Assembly: GCA_903829015.1 (NCBI GenBank)
Contig: CAIKOJ010000180.1
Location: 1 to 64,000, forward strand
Direction of reading: 5' to 3'
From: an uncultured Bacteroidota bacterium
GTDB taxonomy: Bacteria > Bacteroidota > Bacteroidia > Chitinophagales > Chitinophagaceae
Length of the DNA stretch: 64,000 bases
Below, piece after piece: positions 1-9,509 of this stretch (position 1 is its first letter; every line of letters begins with the position of its first letter). The notes below the pieces were generated by a model. It ran no database searches, was not told the DNA's origin, and saw only the letters and a list, made by a program, of their open reading frames with translations. Both the position numbers and the translations under genes were made by a program.

Positions 1-24
1 AAAGCCCCGAAAATCGGGGCTTTG
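1..24 (+). terminator. Rho-independent terminator-like hairpin at window edge
   Basis: AAAGCCCCGA-AAA-TCGGGGCTTT perfect stem followed by GTTATTTTT. Confidence 0.7.
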
Positions 25-321
25 TTATTTTTGCGGCTGAAGTTAAAATCAGAAGTCGATCATTAACATTTTGACAATAAAGCAATTCCAAACACTTAGT
101 AGCCCCGACGTTTACGTCGGGGGACAGTTGTAGTAAGATTGGCTTTAGCCAAAATTCGTGTTAATGAGGATTGAATTTCTATTCAGAGTAATTGAAAGGC
201 TCTGTTAAGAGTCCAAGCTTTGTAGTATCCTTTATAGAATGTAAGTTGCACCCTGTAGGGGTGCAACGTGCGCTGTGTTCTCATTCTCATTGTTACTACC
301 AACTGGTATCGTTTTTTATTT

Positions 322-654
322 TCATTGCAGTTTCTCATTCTCCTTATGCCTCGTCGCATCCCTGATGTTCTTCTTCTCGAAGTTCTTTTGCAAAGCATCA
401 GTCAGGTCCACTCCGGTTTGATTAGCCAGGCACATCAGCACCCAAAGCACATCCGCCATTTCATCCGCCAACTCTTTGTTCTTATCGCTTTCCTTAAACG
501 ATTGTTCCCCATACTTACGCACCATCAGCCGCGATAATTCTCCTACCTCCTCCATAAGGATACCAAGGTTGGTCAATTCCCCGAAATACCGCACGCCTAC
601 TGTCTTTATCCAATCGTCTACCTGCTGCTGGGCCTCTTTTATTGTTATATCCAC
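322..654 (-). CDS. MazG-like nucleotide pyrophosphohydrolase
   Basis: ORF 322..762; likely start is GTG at 654 (VDITIKEAQQQVDDWI); EEVGEL and ELADEMADVLWVL motifs typical of the MazG fold. Confidence 0.8.
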   Translation of the reverse strand: MDITIKEAQQQVDDWIKTVGVRYFGELTNLGILMEEVGELSRLMVRKYGEQSFKESDKNKELADEMADVLWVLMCLANQTGVDLTDALQKNFEKKNIRDATRHKENEKLQ

Positions 655-756
655 TACAATTAAGTTTTTATATAGAATTTGTATTTGTTTCTTTACACAA
701 AATAATAGAACTTTCACGTTTATTAATAGTGAACCCGGGAAAAGTACTGAAAAACA

Positions 757-1722
757 ATGCATTCATTTTCAACAGATATTGAAGCCGCTGACGCGCTTAA
801 AGAACAGGTAAAGGTAATCAGCAAGGCAATTGGTAAAGTTATAGTAGGGCAGGACGATGTGGTGGAAAAACTGATCATCTCTATTCTATGCAACGGACAT
901 AGCCTGCTGGTAGGTGTGCCTGGGCTAGCAAAAACCTTGCTGGTGAAAACCCTCGCCGATGTACTTGATCTTTCCTTCAAGCGCATCCAGTTCACGCCTG
1001 ATCTGATGCCAAGTGATATTATTGGTGCAGAAATATTGAATGAAAGCAGGCAGTTTCAGTTCATCAAAGGACCGGTGTTCGCCAATATTATCCTTGCCGA
1101 TGAGATCAACCGTACGCCTCCGAAAACTCAGGCAGCACTGCTGGAGGCTATGCAGGAGCGCACTGTAACTGCTGCTGGTGTGTTATATAAGTTGCCCGCG
1201 CCTTTCTTTGTATTGGCCACTCAAAACCCTATCGAGCAAGAAGGTACCTACCCATTGCCCGAAGCGCAGTTGGATCGTTTTATGTTCCAGATAACACTGG
1301 ATTATCCAAGTTTTGAGGAGGAAGTGATGATCGTTAAGAATACTACAGGTTCCCGGGTTCCTGACCTCACGAAAGTGATGACGGGTGAAGATATTTTGTA
1401 TTTCCACGACTTGGTGAGGCGCGTACCGGTGCCTGATAACGTATTGGAATACGCAGTGGGACTCGTGCAAAAAACAAGGCCAGGTTCTAAAACTGCAGCA
1501 GCAGTTGCAAGCCAGTATATTGCGTATGGTGCAGGTCCCAGAGCTTCCCAGTATCTGATTTTGGGAGCTAAGTGCCATGCGCTGATCAACGGCAAGTATT
1601 CACCTGATATCGAAGATGTAAGAGCAATGGCATTGCCCGTGCTGCGCCATCGTGTATTACGTAACTATAAAGCTGAGGCAGAAGGAATAACTCAGGAATC
1701 ACTGATCAAACAACTGCTGTAA
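757..1722 (+). CDS. MoxR-family AAA+ ATPase
   Basis: GVPGLAKT Walker A variant, ADEINRTPPKTQAALLEAMQE, ATQNPIEQEGTYPLPEAQLDRF. Confidence 0.95.
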   Translation: MHSFSTDIEAADALKEQVKVISKAIGKVIVGQDDVVEKLIISILCNGHSLLVGVPGLAKTLLVKTLADVLDLSFKRIQFTPDLMPSDIIGAEILNESRQFQFIKGPVFANIILADEINRTPPKTQAALLEAMQERTVTAAGVLYKLPAPFFVLATQNPIEQEGTYPLPEAQLDRFMFQITLDYPSFEEEVMIVKNTTGSRVPDLTKVMTGEDILYFHDLVRRVPVPDNVLEYAVGLVQKTRPGSKTAAAVASQYIAYGAGPRASQYLILGAKCHALINGKYSPDIEDVRAMALPVLRHRVLRNYKAEAEGITQESLIKQLL

Positions 1723-1813
1723 TTATTACCGGGTATTACTCCCGGCGGCCGTTATTCCAATTGGTTGAATTGGGAATACTATTGTAATTGTTTAATGCAC
1801 ACCATTTTATTCT

Positions 1814-2284
1814 ATGGAAAACCTTCAACAGAAAGCTGATTTTCTCAGAGATCAATACACTAATATTCTTGCTGGTTTAGATGCCGGCACTCCTGCCAGA
1901 TGGGGCAAGATGAATGTGCAGCAAATGATTGAGCACATGAGTGATTATGTGCGCATAGCAAGTGGTAAGACGCTATTGGAATCAGTAACTCCCGAAGAGA
2001 AATTGCCGCGCGTCCGTGCTTTTTTAGAGAGCGAGAAGCCGTTTCCTGAGAATACTCCAAACGCGCTAATGCCCGAAACGCCACCGCCTACCCGCCATGC
2101 AACAAAAAGCGATGCTATAGCCGAGTTGCGCTCAGAACTTGACCATTTTTTTGCAGTACACGAACAGGATAAGAGTAAAACCACACAAAGCCCTTTCTTC
2201 GGTGTATTGGATTTCGACCACCAGGTACAACTGCTGCACAAACACAGCACACACCATCTAAGGCAGTTCGGATTGGATTATTAA
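1814..2284 (+). CDS. DinB-like/DUF1569-type protein
   Basis: WGKMNVQQMIEHMSDY and FGVLDFDHQVQLLHKHSTHHLRQFG motifs. Confidence 0.65.
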   Translation: MENLQQKADFLRDQYTNILAGLDAGTPARWGKMNVQQMIEHMSDYVRIASGKTLLESVTPEEKLPRVRAFLESEKPFPENTPNALMPETPPPTRHATKSDAIAELRSELDHFFAVHEQDKSKTTQSPFFGVLDFDHQVQLLHKHSTHHLRQFGLDY

Positions 2285-2356
2285 AACTGATTGATTAAAC
2301 GATTTTCTCGTTTTTTTTGAAGATATCTTCTTGTAAACTGGTGCTTATTTAAGTGC

Positions 2357-3151
2357 TTACCAGTCGCCGCTGGCACCGCCACCACCGAAGTCGCCACCAC
2401 CGAATCCGCCAAATCCACTGTCGCCGCCGCCGCCAAATCCACCACCGCCACCTCGGCCTCCTAGTAAATTGCCTATGATCATGCCGGTAGCGAAATTACC
2501 AAAACCGCCACCACTCATATAGTTGCCGCCTCCACCGCCACCTCTTCTGAAGATTTTGATGATAATAACGATCACCACTATTAGAATGATAAGAGCAGTC
2601 ATGGGTACGTGCTTCTCTTTATCTTTCGGGTCTGCTTTGTATTCGCCCTTGGTAGCTGCAATGATCGCATCTGCAGCTTTATTAAATCCGTTGTAATAAA
2701 ATCCGTTCTTGAAGAGCGGTCTCATTTCATTGCGTATGATTCGCCCGCAGGTGAGATCTGTCAATGCGCCTTCAAGTCCTTTACCTGTCGATATGTTGAT
2801 CTTATGTTCCTGTAGCGATGCAAGAACTACAACACCATTGTTTTTGCTGCTCTTACCCACACCCCACAACTTACCAAGCTGTATGGCGTAGTCTGATACA
2901 TCATACGCACCCAGGCTCTTAATGGTGATCACCACTATCTGGTTGGAAGTGGTCTTTTCAAACTCCACTAGTTTTGCTTCAAGTTGCCCCTGCTCTTGAG
3001 GGGTCATCATGTGGGCAAAATCATTTACAAGCTTAGGAGGGTTTGGGCGATCCGGAAAAACCTTATCCTCTCCAAAGGTTACAAGCCCTATGAGCAGGAA
3101 TAACATTGTTATTCCAAACCGGCGGAGGTGATAAGAAGTCAAATGGTTCAT
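2357..3151 (-). CDS. TPM-domain (YgcG-type) membrane protein with Gly-rich C-terminus
   Basis: PKLVNDFAHMMTPQEQGQLEAKL..TSNQIVVITI; TM segment; GGGGFGGGGDSGFGGFGGG tail. Confidence 0.9.
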   Translation of the reverse strand: MNHLTSYHLRRFGITMLFLLIGLVTFGEDKVFPDRPNPPKLVNDFAHMMTPQEQGQLEAKLVEFEKTTSNQIVVITIKSLGAYDVSDYAIQLGKLWGVGKSSKNNGVVVLASLQEHKINISTGKGLEGALTDLTCGRIIRNEMRPLFKNGFYYNGFNKAADAIIAATKGEYKADPKDKEKHVPMTALIILIVVIVIIIKIFRRGGGGGGNYMSGGGFGNFATGMIIGNLLGGRGGGGGFGGGGDSGFGGFGGGDFGGGGASGDW

Positions 3152-3606
3152 TTCCCAAAAACAATTTCGTCAGGTAATTCGTTTTTATTTATCGAAGGAT
3201 CATATGGGAAATGTGTAGCCAGCGCAAGTCCAAGTTCATTAACGCAGTTGCAGATTCCGTCAGCTATTTCATTATTCTTCAGGTGCCCCACAAGGCGTTC
3301 AGCTGCTTTCTTCCAGAATGCAGCACCGCCTGCTTTTTTATAGATTACCTTGTCGCCAAAAATTGCAAATTGCCGGTCTGTAAGCGCCACGTAAATAATA
3401 ATAGCATTACGTGCCTGAGTTTTTTCCATACCCAAACTGGCAAATATCTGCTTGGCTCTGTCCATTGGGTCCACGAGTTCGCAGTGGTGTTCCATAAACA
3501 CCCGTATCTCACCGCTGGTTTTGCTCTCAGCTTCTTTAATAGCAGCCACTATACGCTCTTGCGAGTGTTTATCCAGCATCTGCTTTTTACGGAAGAATGA
3601 GAACAT
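3148..3606 (-). CDS. TPM-domain protein
   Basis: RIVAAIKEAESKTSGEIRVFME...; 4-nt overlap with the start of the downstream TPM gene. Confidence 0.85.
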   Translation of the reverse strand: MFSFFRKKQMLDKHSQERIVAAIKEAESKTSGEIRVFMEHHCELVDPMDRAKQIFASLGMEKTQARNAIIIYVALTDRQFAIFGDKVIYKKAGGAAFWKKAAERLVGHLKNNEIADGICNCVNELGLALATHFPYDPSINKNELPDEIVFGK

Positions 3607-3624
3607 AGCTGCGTTTTAAAGTAG

Positions 3625-4203
3625 TTAGAACTGTACTTTAGGCGCACTCTGTGCACCGGCTTCTGCCTGGAACGATGGTCTTTCCTTCATATGGAAAATA
3701 CCAGCCAATATATTATTAGGGAAATTGGATACCTTAATATTGTAGTCTTTTACAGAAAGGTTGAACGCATCGCGTGATACCTTGATCCTGTTTTCAGTAC
3801 CTTCCAACTGATCCTGCAGCCCTTTGAAGTTATCGTTAGCCTTAAGCTGTGGATACTGTTCAGACACAACCATCAGGCGACCCAGCGCCTGGCTCAGTTG
3901 TCCCTGGCTAGCCTGAAACTGTTGCAATTTCTCAGGTGTCAGATCTTTAGGATCTATTTTGATCGAAGAAGCAGAAGCCCTTGCCTCAATAACCTGAGTA
4001 AGTGTTGTCTTTTCAAAATCTGCAGCACCCTTTACAGTAGCTACAAGGTTGGGTATCAGATCAGATCTGCGCTGGTAGCTACTTTGCACATCAGCCCATT
4101 TTTGATCCACATCTTTGCTGGAGCTGTTCATGCCATTGTAGCCGCAGCCTCCCCATAATACGAGTAACAGAATTACGCCTAAAGCGATATATAATCCTTT
4201 CAT
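3625..4203 (-). CDS. lemA: LemA family protein
   Basis: VDQKWADVQSSYQRRSDLIPNLVATVKGAADFEKTTLTQVIEARA; YNIKVSNFPNNILAGIFHMKERPSFQAE. Confidence 0.95.
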   Translation of the reverse strand: MKGLYIALGVILLLVLWGGCGYNGMNSSSKDVDQKWADVQSSYQRRSDLIPNLVATVKGAADFEKTTLTQVIEARASASSIKIDPKDLTPEKLQQFQASQGQLSQALGRLMVVSEQYPQLKANDNFKGLQDQLEGTENRIKVSRDAFNLSVKDYNIKVSNFPNNILAGIFHMKERPSFQAEAGAQSAPKVQF

Positions 4204-4429
4204 TGTTTGAAATTTTTCTCAAAAGTAGGATATGTAATCTGATTAATTAATAATTTGTCGGTGAGCTACGTTAAAAAATCGGTAATTCCTTGTTTTAAGG
4301 CTAAATCCGATACCCGTTGGTCGGTGAGCATGAATAATCCCCTTCACCTAATTATTATTAGGGTAATCTTACCCGAAGGACATTTTTTAAATTACATCAT
4401 GCTATTTTTGCGCAAATTCTGTTGAAACA

Positions 4430-5689
4430 ATGTCTTACGAAGCCAGTTTAGAATATGCAAGGGTACAGGACCAAAACGATAAGCTCAATTCTTACACGAG
4501 CAGGTTTTTCTTGCCTCAGCACAGTGGTAAGGATGTAGCGTACTTTTGCGGCAACTCGCTCGGGTTACAGCCCAAAAGCGTTAGTACGTACATGCAATCC
4601 GAATTGAACGATTGGGCTCAGTTCGGCGTCGAAGGCCACTTTCAGGCAGCTCATCCCTGGTTTTCGTATCATCATTTTTTCTCAGAGCGCCTGGCAAATA
4701 TTGTAGGCGCAAACAAAGATGAAGTAGTGGCAATGAATACGCTCACTGTGAATCTTCATCTGCTCATGCTCTCTTTCTACCGGCCAAAGGGCAGCCGTTA
4801 TAAGATACTCATGGAAGCTGGGGCATTTCCGTCCGACCAATATGCCGTAGAAACGCAGGTGCGCATGTATGGTTACGACCCTGAAGATGCCATTATTGAG
4901 ATAACACCTAAAGAAGGCTCCTACCTGATCGAAGACGCAGATATTATTCACGCAATTCAGGAAGCAGGAAATTCACTCGCCTTGGTTATGATAGGTGGCG
5001 TGAACTATTATACCGGTCAATTCTTTGATTTGCATAACATAACTAATGTAGCTCACAGTGTTGGCGCATATGCAGGCTTTGATCTTGCTCATGCTGTTGG
5101 TAATATTCCGCTAAGCCTGCACAACTGGAATGTCGATTTTGCCTGCTGGTGTTCTTATAAATATCTCAACTCAGGACCTGGCGGTGTGGGTGGTGCATTT
5201 GTGCACGAGCGCCATGGTAACGACCCTACTTTATTCAGGCTGGCAGGCTGGTGGGGAAATGACGAAAAATCCCGTTTCAAAATGCAAAAAGGTTTTGTGC
5301 CACAAAACGGAGCTGCCAGTTGGCAAATGAGCAATGCGCCTGTATTTAATATGGTGGCGCATAATGCATCCTTAGAGATTTTTGCTGAAGTAGGCGTGTC
5401 GGCCTTGCGAGAGAAAAGCCTTAGGCTCACCGGTTATATGGAGTTCTTATTGCATCAGGTGAGGCACCTGCCATTTGAAATAATAACGCCAAAAGAAACA
5501 CATCGCAGAGGCTGCCAGTTGTCACTGTTATTTGCAGACCGCGGCAGAGAAGTATTCGAAGCACTTACTGAAAAAGGTGTGGTTGCCGATTGGAGAGAAC
5601 CCAACGTGATCCGCATTGCGCCGGTGCCTCTGTACAATTCTTTCGAAGACTGCTTCAGGTTTTACGAGATTCTCTCCGGGTTAAAATAA
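4430..5689 (+). CDS. kynU: Kynureninase
   Basis: 419 aa PLP enzyme; FCGNSLGLQPKSV, CWCSYKYLNSGPGGVGGAFVHERH, GWWGNDEKSRFKMQ. Confidence 0.95.
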   Translation: MSYEASLEYARVQDQNDKLNSYTSRFFLPQHSGKDVAYFCGNSLGLQPKSVSTYMQSELNDWAQFGVEGHFQAAHPWFSYHHFFSERLANIVGANKDEVVAMNTLTVNLHLLMLSFYRPKGSRYKILMEAGAFPSDQYAVETQVRMYGYDPEDAIIEITPKEGSYLIEDADIIHAIQEAGNSLALVMIGGVNYYTGQFFDLHNITNVAHSVGAYAGFDLAHAVGNIPLSLHNWNVDFACWCSYKYLNSGPGGVGGAFVHERHGNDPTLFRLAGWWGNDEKSRFKMQKGFVPQNGAASWQMSNAPVFNMVAHNASLEIFAEVGVSALREKSLRLTGYMEFLLHQVRHLPFEIITPKETHRRGCQLSLLFADRGREVFEALTEKGVVADWREPNVIRIAPVPLYNSFEDCFRFYEILSGLK

Positions 5690-5702
5690 CCGGATTGAAA
5701 GA

Positions 5703-6752
5703 TCACATATTTGGTTGGTTCGCATCAGGTGCCGAGAATTCGTCGTAAACCAACTTTGATACTCGTGTAATAACTGTTGATAGATCTTTAGTATTGCTAC
5801 CCTTGGTCATCACAGTAAGCAGGTATGGTTTGTTGTTCAGATACACAACACCTGCTTCATGCAGTTCGTGCAGGCCTATACGGTTATCCCCCCATTCTCC
5901 AAATTTGTGTGCCACCTTCAGGTTAGCTGGTAATTCTTTAAGCATTCCATCCTTAAAATCGCATTCGCTCAGCAATTCCATGGCACGTTCAGAGTTTGCT
6001 TTCGATATGTAGGTAGCGTAGTATAATACCACAAAAAAATTGGAATAATTTTTGGCTGTTATCTGGTAGTTTCTGTCACTCACATTTGGTTCCGGAAGCT
6101 GAATGTCAGTGAATGTTTTTACAAAGTCTTTAATAACCACGTGTTCATTTAATAGCTTGGTAGCGTTGTTATCGGAGTTCGCTATCATATAGTGCAGCAG
6201 CTCATTTACCGTATAGCTGTTGCCTTTCTTTACAGAGGCTGATGTGAATGTTTGTGTAGGAATATTACCAGCCCCCTCAAAAGTGAATTTCCTGTTCAGC
6301 AATGCTGGATCATTTTCTGACTCTTTAAGGTAAGTGATCAGCATCGGTAACTTGATCAGTGAGCCGGGATTATATGATTCGTCAGGATTCACCGATAACC
6401 ATTTGCCATCATTGAAATTGTATAAGTATACCGAGGCAGAAGAGAGCACCGAATTTTTCTTGTTGTCTTCAATCAGATTCCCAATTTTCGCTTTAAGGGC
6501 TGTAAATCCACTGTATTCTCGCTCCTGGTTAGCCGACAAAAGTGGCTTAATCATTTTGTATCCCTGCTGGCAAGTAAGCTTATAATTGTTTTTCGCATTG
6601 CCTCCTGCATCAGAAGATGTTGCCATCTCAGTTGCCTTAGCCGCATTAATTAATTGGATCTTTTTTTGTTCCTGATGCTTGTAGTAAAAAAAAGTTCCGA
6701 CGACTAGAAAAGCACATGCGAGTCCGCGTAGTAGGATTTTTGGGTTTTTCAT
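5703..6752 (-). CDS. Secreted serine hydrolase, class A beta-lactamase-like
   Basis: N-terminal TM; NPGSLIKLPMLITYLK (SxxK), MIANSDNNATKLL (SDN-like), AHKFGEWG; start chosen at MKNPKILLRG. Confidence 0.75.
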   Translation of the reverse strand: MKNPKILLRGLACAFLVVGTFFYYKHQEQKKIQLINAAKATEMATSSDAGGNAKNNYKLTCQQGYKMIKPLLSANQEREYSGFTALKAKIGNLIEDNKKNSVLSSASVYLYNFNDGKWLSVNPDESYNPGSLIKLPMLITYLKESENDPALLNRKFTFEGAGNIPTQTFTSASVKKGNSYTVNELLHYMIANSDNNATKLLNEHVVIKDFVKTFTDIQLPEPNVSDRNYQITAKNYSNFFVVLYYATYISKANSERAMELLSECDFKDGMLKELPANLKVAHKFGEWGDNRIGLHELHEAGVVYLNNKPYLLTVMTKGSNTKDLSTVITRVSKLVYDEFSAPDANQPNM

Positions 6753-6982
6753 TTGTTCTTTGATAATGAATATAAAGCCTAAGTTAATCAAAATAGTATT
6801 AGCAAATCGCATGTCGTATAATTATCTCTATGTTATGCAAGCCGTTTTTGGATTATACGCAATAAAATAGCATATAAATTGAGTTTACAATTTCATGACA
6901 CATTAACTTAATAATTGTAGTTACAACATAAAAATTGACTGAAAAATTCTGTAGTATTGTATGCTATCTGTACCAATCGCAC

Positions 6983-8440
6983 ATGAACATAAGGAATTTA
7001 TTGATATGTTATTTGCAGTTTCCTTTACTGTTGTATGGGCAGGCTACTGTTTGTAAACTGCGCGGTACTATGCAGGTAAGGAACGGAAAAACTTTTCCTT
7101 ATCAGTTGGTTCTCAATGTGAAAGGAAATGAAGTGGCTGGTTATTCGCAGACAAAGCTATTTGATGGTACTGAGCCTAAAACAACCGTAACCGGGTTCAT
7201 TGACAAAAAGAAACACTCGGTAAAATTCAAAGAAAGTACAGCGGAAAATACCGTAGGCCATTCTATCTCTTGTTTTGCATCGGTGACCTTGTATTATAAA
7301 TTTGATAATGGCAGGTATGTCATGACCGGACCGTTTAAAGGTGCCGACGAGTATGATATGTACTGCGGTGAAGGTTTCGTTGTTTTCGATGATCCCGATA
7401 ATTTTAAAAGTATTTTTGGCACCGATTCATTAAAGTCCGGAGCATTTCGCGATAATCAATTCACAAAAGCTACGCGGTCTGGCGTATCCGACTATAGCAC
7501 GCCGGAGAGGGGTAGCGATTCCAGATACAAAAAAGGTAAAAATGGGAATTATGAAGATCTGCGTCCAACCAATCTGGCGCTCAACGGTCGCATAAATTCG
7601 GGGCAGCAATCCACTGGCCCTCAAAAAGACGGTTCCGGTTCCTTAGATCGTAGTCAAAAGTCTGGTAGCGAAAATAAAGTTGCAAATAAGCCTGTGCGTA
7701 GCGATTATACTACCGCCGAAAACAATGCCACTAAAGGGGCTTCTAGCGATGGGTCTTCAAATAATAGATCCGGCAAAAGAACTTTGCAGACTAATGACAG
7801 GGGCGTGGAAAATATAAAGTCGGAAAACCCTGACAAGCAAAAGTCTTCACTTGGCAGCAATAGCAATGTCGGTGCCAATTCCGGTCCGACAAACGGTAAT
7901 AAAAGCGGGAACAATGTATCGAGCGGTCAAAACACAAGAGTGAAAGACGGAGGTGGTTTCTCTGAAGGTAAACTGTCGGTTCAAAACAAAAATGAGAAAA
8001 CAAAAAATACCCCCGCTTCGCAAAATCAGAGACGAAGTACAAAGGAACTCGTAGTAAATAAACCGCAGCGCGAAATTGCCGATACTATCGAAGATGGTGC
8101 CGAATATGAGATCACCACTGGTGTAAAAAAGCAGTTCGACTGGAAAACTGACTCTTGCATAGTTGAAGTGTATGACGGTGGCGTGATCGATGGCGACATC
8201 ATTTCGGTTGCCTTTAATAATACAGAGGTGCTCACGCGATACGCACTTGTTATGAAAAAATACAAGTTTAAACTGAGCCTTAAAGAAAAGGTAAATAAGA
8301 TAGAGATTTTTGCCGAGAACGAAGGAAAATCACCTCCCAATACTGCCAATATTACTCTTACAGACGGTAACAGACACTACCGCTTAAAAGCCTACAATGA
8401 GATCGGCGAAAGTGCTGAAATACTTTTGAAAAGGAAATAG
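6983..8440 (+). CDS. Secreted hypothetical protein with long Ser/Asn/Gly/Lys-rich linker
   Basis: Signal-like N-terminus MNIRNLLICYLQFPLLLYGQA; disordered centre; C-terminal IVEVYDGGVIDGDIISVAFNN beta domain. Confidence 0.6.
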   Translation: MNIRNLLICYLQFPLLLYGQATVCKLRGTMQVRNGKTFPYQLVLNVKGNEVAGYSQTKLFDGTEPKTTVTGFIDKKKHSVKFKESTAENTVGHSISCFASVTLYYKFDNGRYVMTGPFKGADEYDMYCGEGFVVFDDPDNFKSIFGTDSLKSGAFRDNQFTKATRSGVSDYSTPERGSDSRYKKGKNGNYEDLRPTNLALNGRINSGQQSTGPQKDGSGSLDRSQKSGSENKVANKPVRSDYTTAENNATKGASSDGSSNNRSGKRTLQTNDRGVENIKSENPDKQKSSLGSNSNVGANSGPTNGNKSGNNVSSGQNTRVKDGGGFSEGKLSVQNKNEKTKNTPASQNQRRSTKELVVNKPQREIADTIEDGAEYEITTGVKKQFDWKTDSCIVEVYDGGVIDGDIISVAFNNTEVLTRYALVMKKYKFKLSLKEKVNKIEIFAENEGKSPPNTANITLTDGNRHYRLKAYNEIGESAEILLKRK

Positions 8441-8524
8441 CCCAATTTTGCTTCCTGGCTCCTTCTTTATTCCTAACTCAGGTAAGTTGTAAACAGCTTT
8501 CTTATTACCTTTGCGGCTCTTTTC

Positions 8525-9460
8525 ATGGCGATATTTGAAGATATAAAAAGTTTACCCCGGTTCAGGAATGCAGTTATCACTATCGGCACATTCGATGGGG
8601 TACATCTGGGGCATAGGGCAATATTGAATGAAGTAATATCCCATGCACAAAAGGTAAACGGAGAAAGTGTGCTACTCACTTTCGAACCTCATCCTCGGAA
8701 ATTGCTGTTCCCTAGCCAACCCTTGGGTATCATCACTCCTTTACGTCAAAAAATAAAATTCATTACAGAGGCTGGGATACAACATGTGGTTATAGTTCCC
8801 TTTACACTTGAATTTGCGGGGCTCTCCGCACACGATTATGTAAAAGATTTCCTTGTCGGAGTATTTTATCCACATAGCATTGTTATAGGGTACGACCATC
8901 GTTTTGGGCACGATCGCACCGGAGATATAAACCTGCTCGAGCAATACACTCAGGAGTTTGGTTTTGAACTAACAGAGATTGCCGTGCAGCTGATCGACGA
9001 TGCCGCCGTAAGTTCTACAAAAATAAGGAAGGCTGTACAGGAAGGACGGGTAAAGGATGCAGGTGAAATGCTCGGAAGGAATTATTCACTGTCCGGCAGG
9101 GTAGCACACGGCAATAAACTTGGCAGAACAATCGGCTATCCAACAGCCAACCTCACGCCACTCGATCACGATCAGATCGCACCGGCAAATGGAATATACG
9201 CCATCAGGGCATTGCACCACAACACCATGTATGACGGAATGATGAGCATCGGATTCAATCCAACCGTGAGCGACACCAAAGAACTGAAGATTGAAGCAAA
9301 TCTGTTTGGGTTTGATAGCGATATATATGGAGACGATCTTGAAATATTCTTCGTCGATAAACTGCGCGATGAACAAAAATTCGAATCCCTGGACGCACTG
9401 GTTCAACAACTGCACAACGATAAAATACACGCTGTCGCTTTACTAAAAAATACACAATAG
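8525..9460 (+). CDS. ribF: Bifunctional riboflavin kinase/FAD synthetase
   Basis: TIGTFDGVHLGHRAIL, FEPHPRKLLFP, GHGNKLGRTIGYPTANL-type riboflavin kinase motif (VAHGNKLGRTIGYPTANL). Confidence 0.95.
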   Translation: MAIFEDIKSLPRFRNAVITIGTFDGVHLGHRAILNEVISHAQKVNGESVLLTFEPHPRKLLFPSQPLGIITPLRQKIKFITEAGIQHVVIVPFTLEFAGLSAHDYVKDFLVGVFYPHSIVIGYDHRFGHDRTGDINLLEQYTQEFGFELTEIAVQLIDDAAVSSTKIRKAVQEGRVKDAGEMLGRNYSLSGRVAHGNKLGRTIGYPTANLTPLDHDQIAPANGIYAIRALHHNTMYDGMMSIGFNPTVSDTKELKIEANLFGFDSDIYGDDLEIFFVDKLRDEQKFESLDALVQQLHNDKIHAVALLKNTQ

Positions 9461-9509
9461 AGTTACCGGCTATTCTTTTTCAAACAACATAATCCATCAC
9501 ATTTCTCAA

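Noticed and set aside
2380-2540. GGGGFGGGG-rich stretch as a repeat or adhesin
   Set aside because: Gly-rich tails are typical of TPM/YgcG-type membrane proteins.
2357-4203. LemA/TPM/TPM operon as a novel system
   Set aside because: LemA with TPM-domain proteins and a nearby MoxR ATPase is a common Bacteroidota arrangement.
4338-4352. 15-nt match CTTCACCTAATTAT shared with about 38249
   Set aside because: A single match of this length is expected by chance in a 64-kb window.
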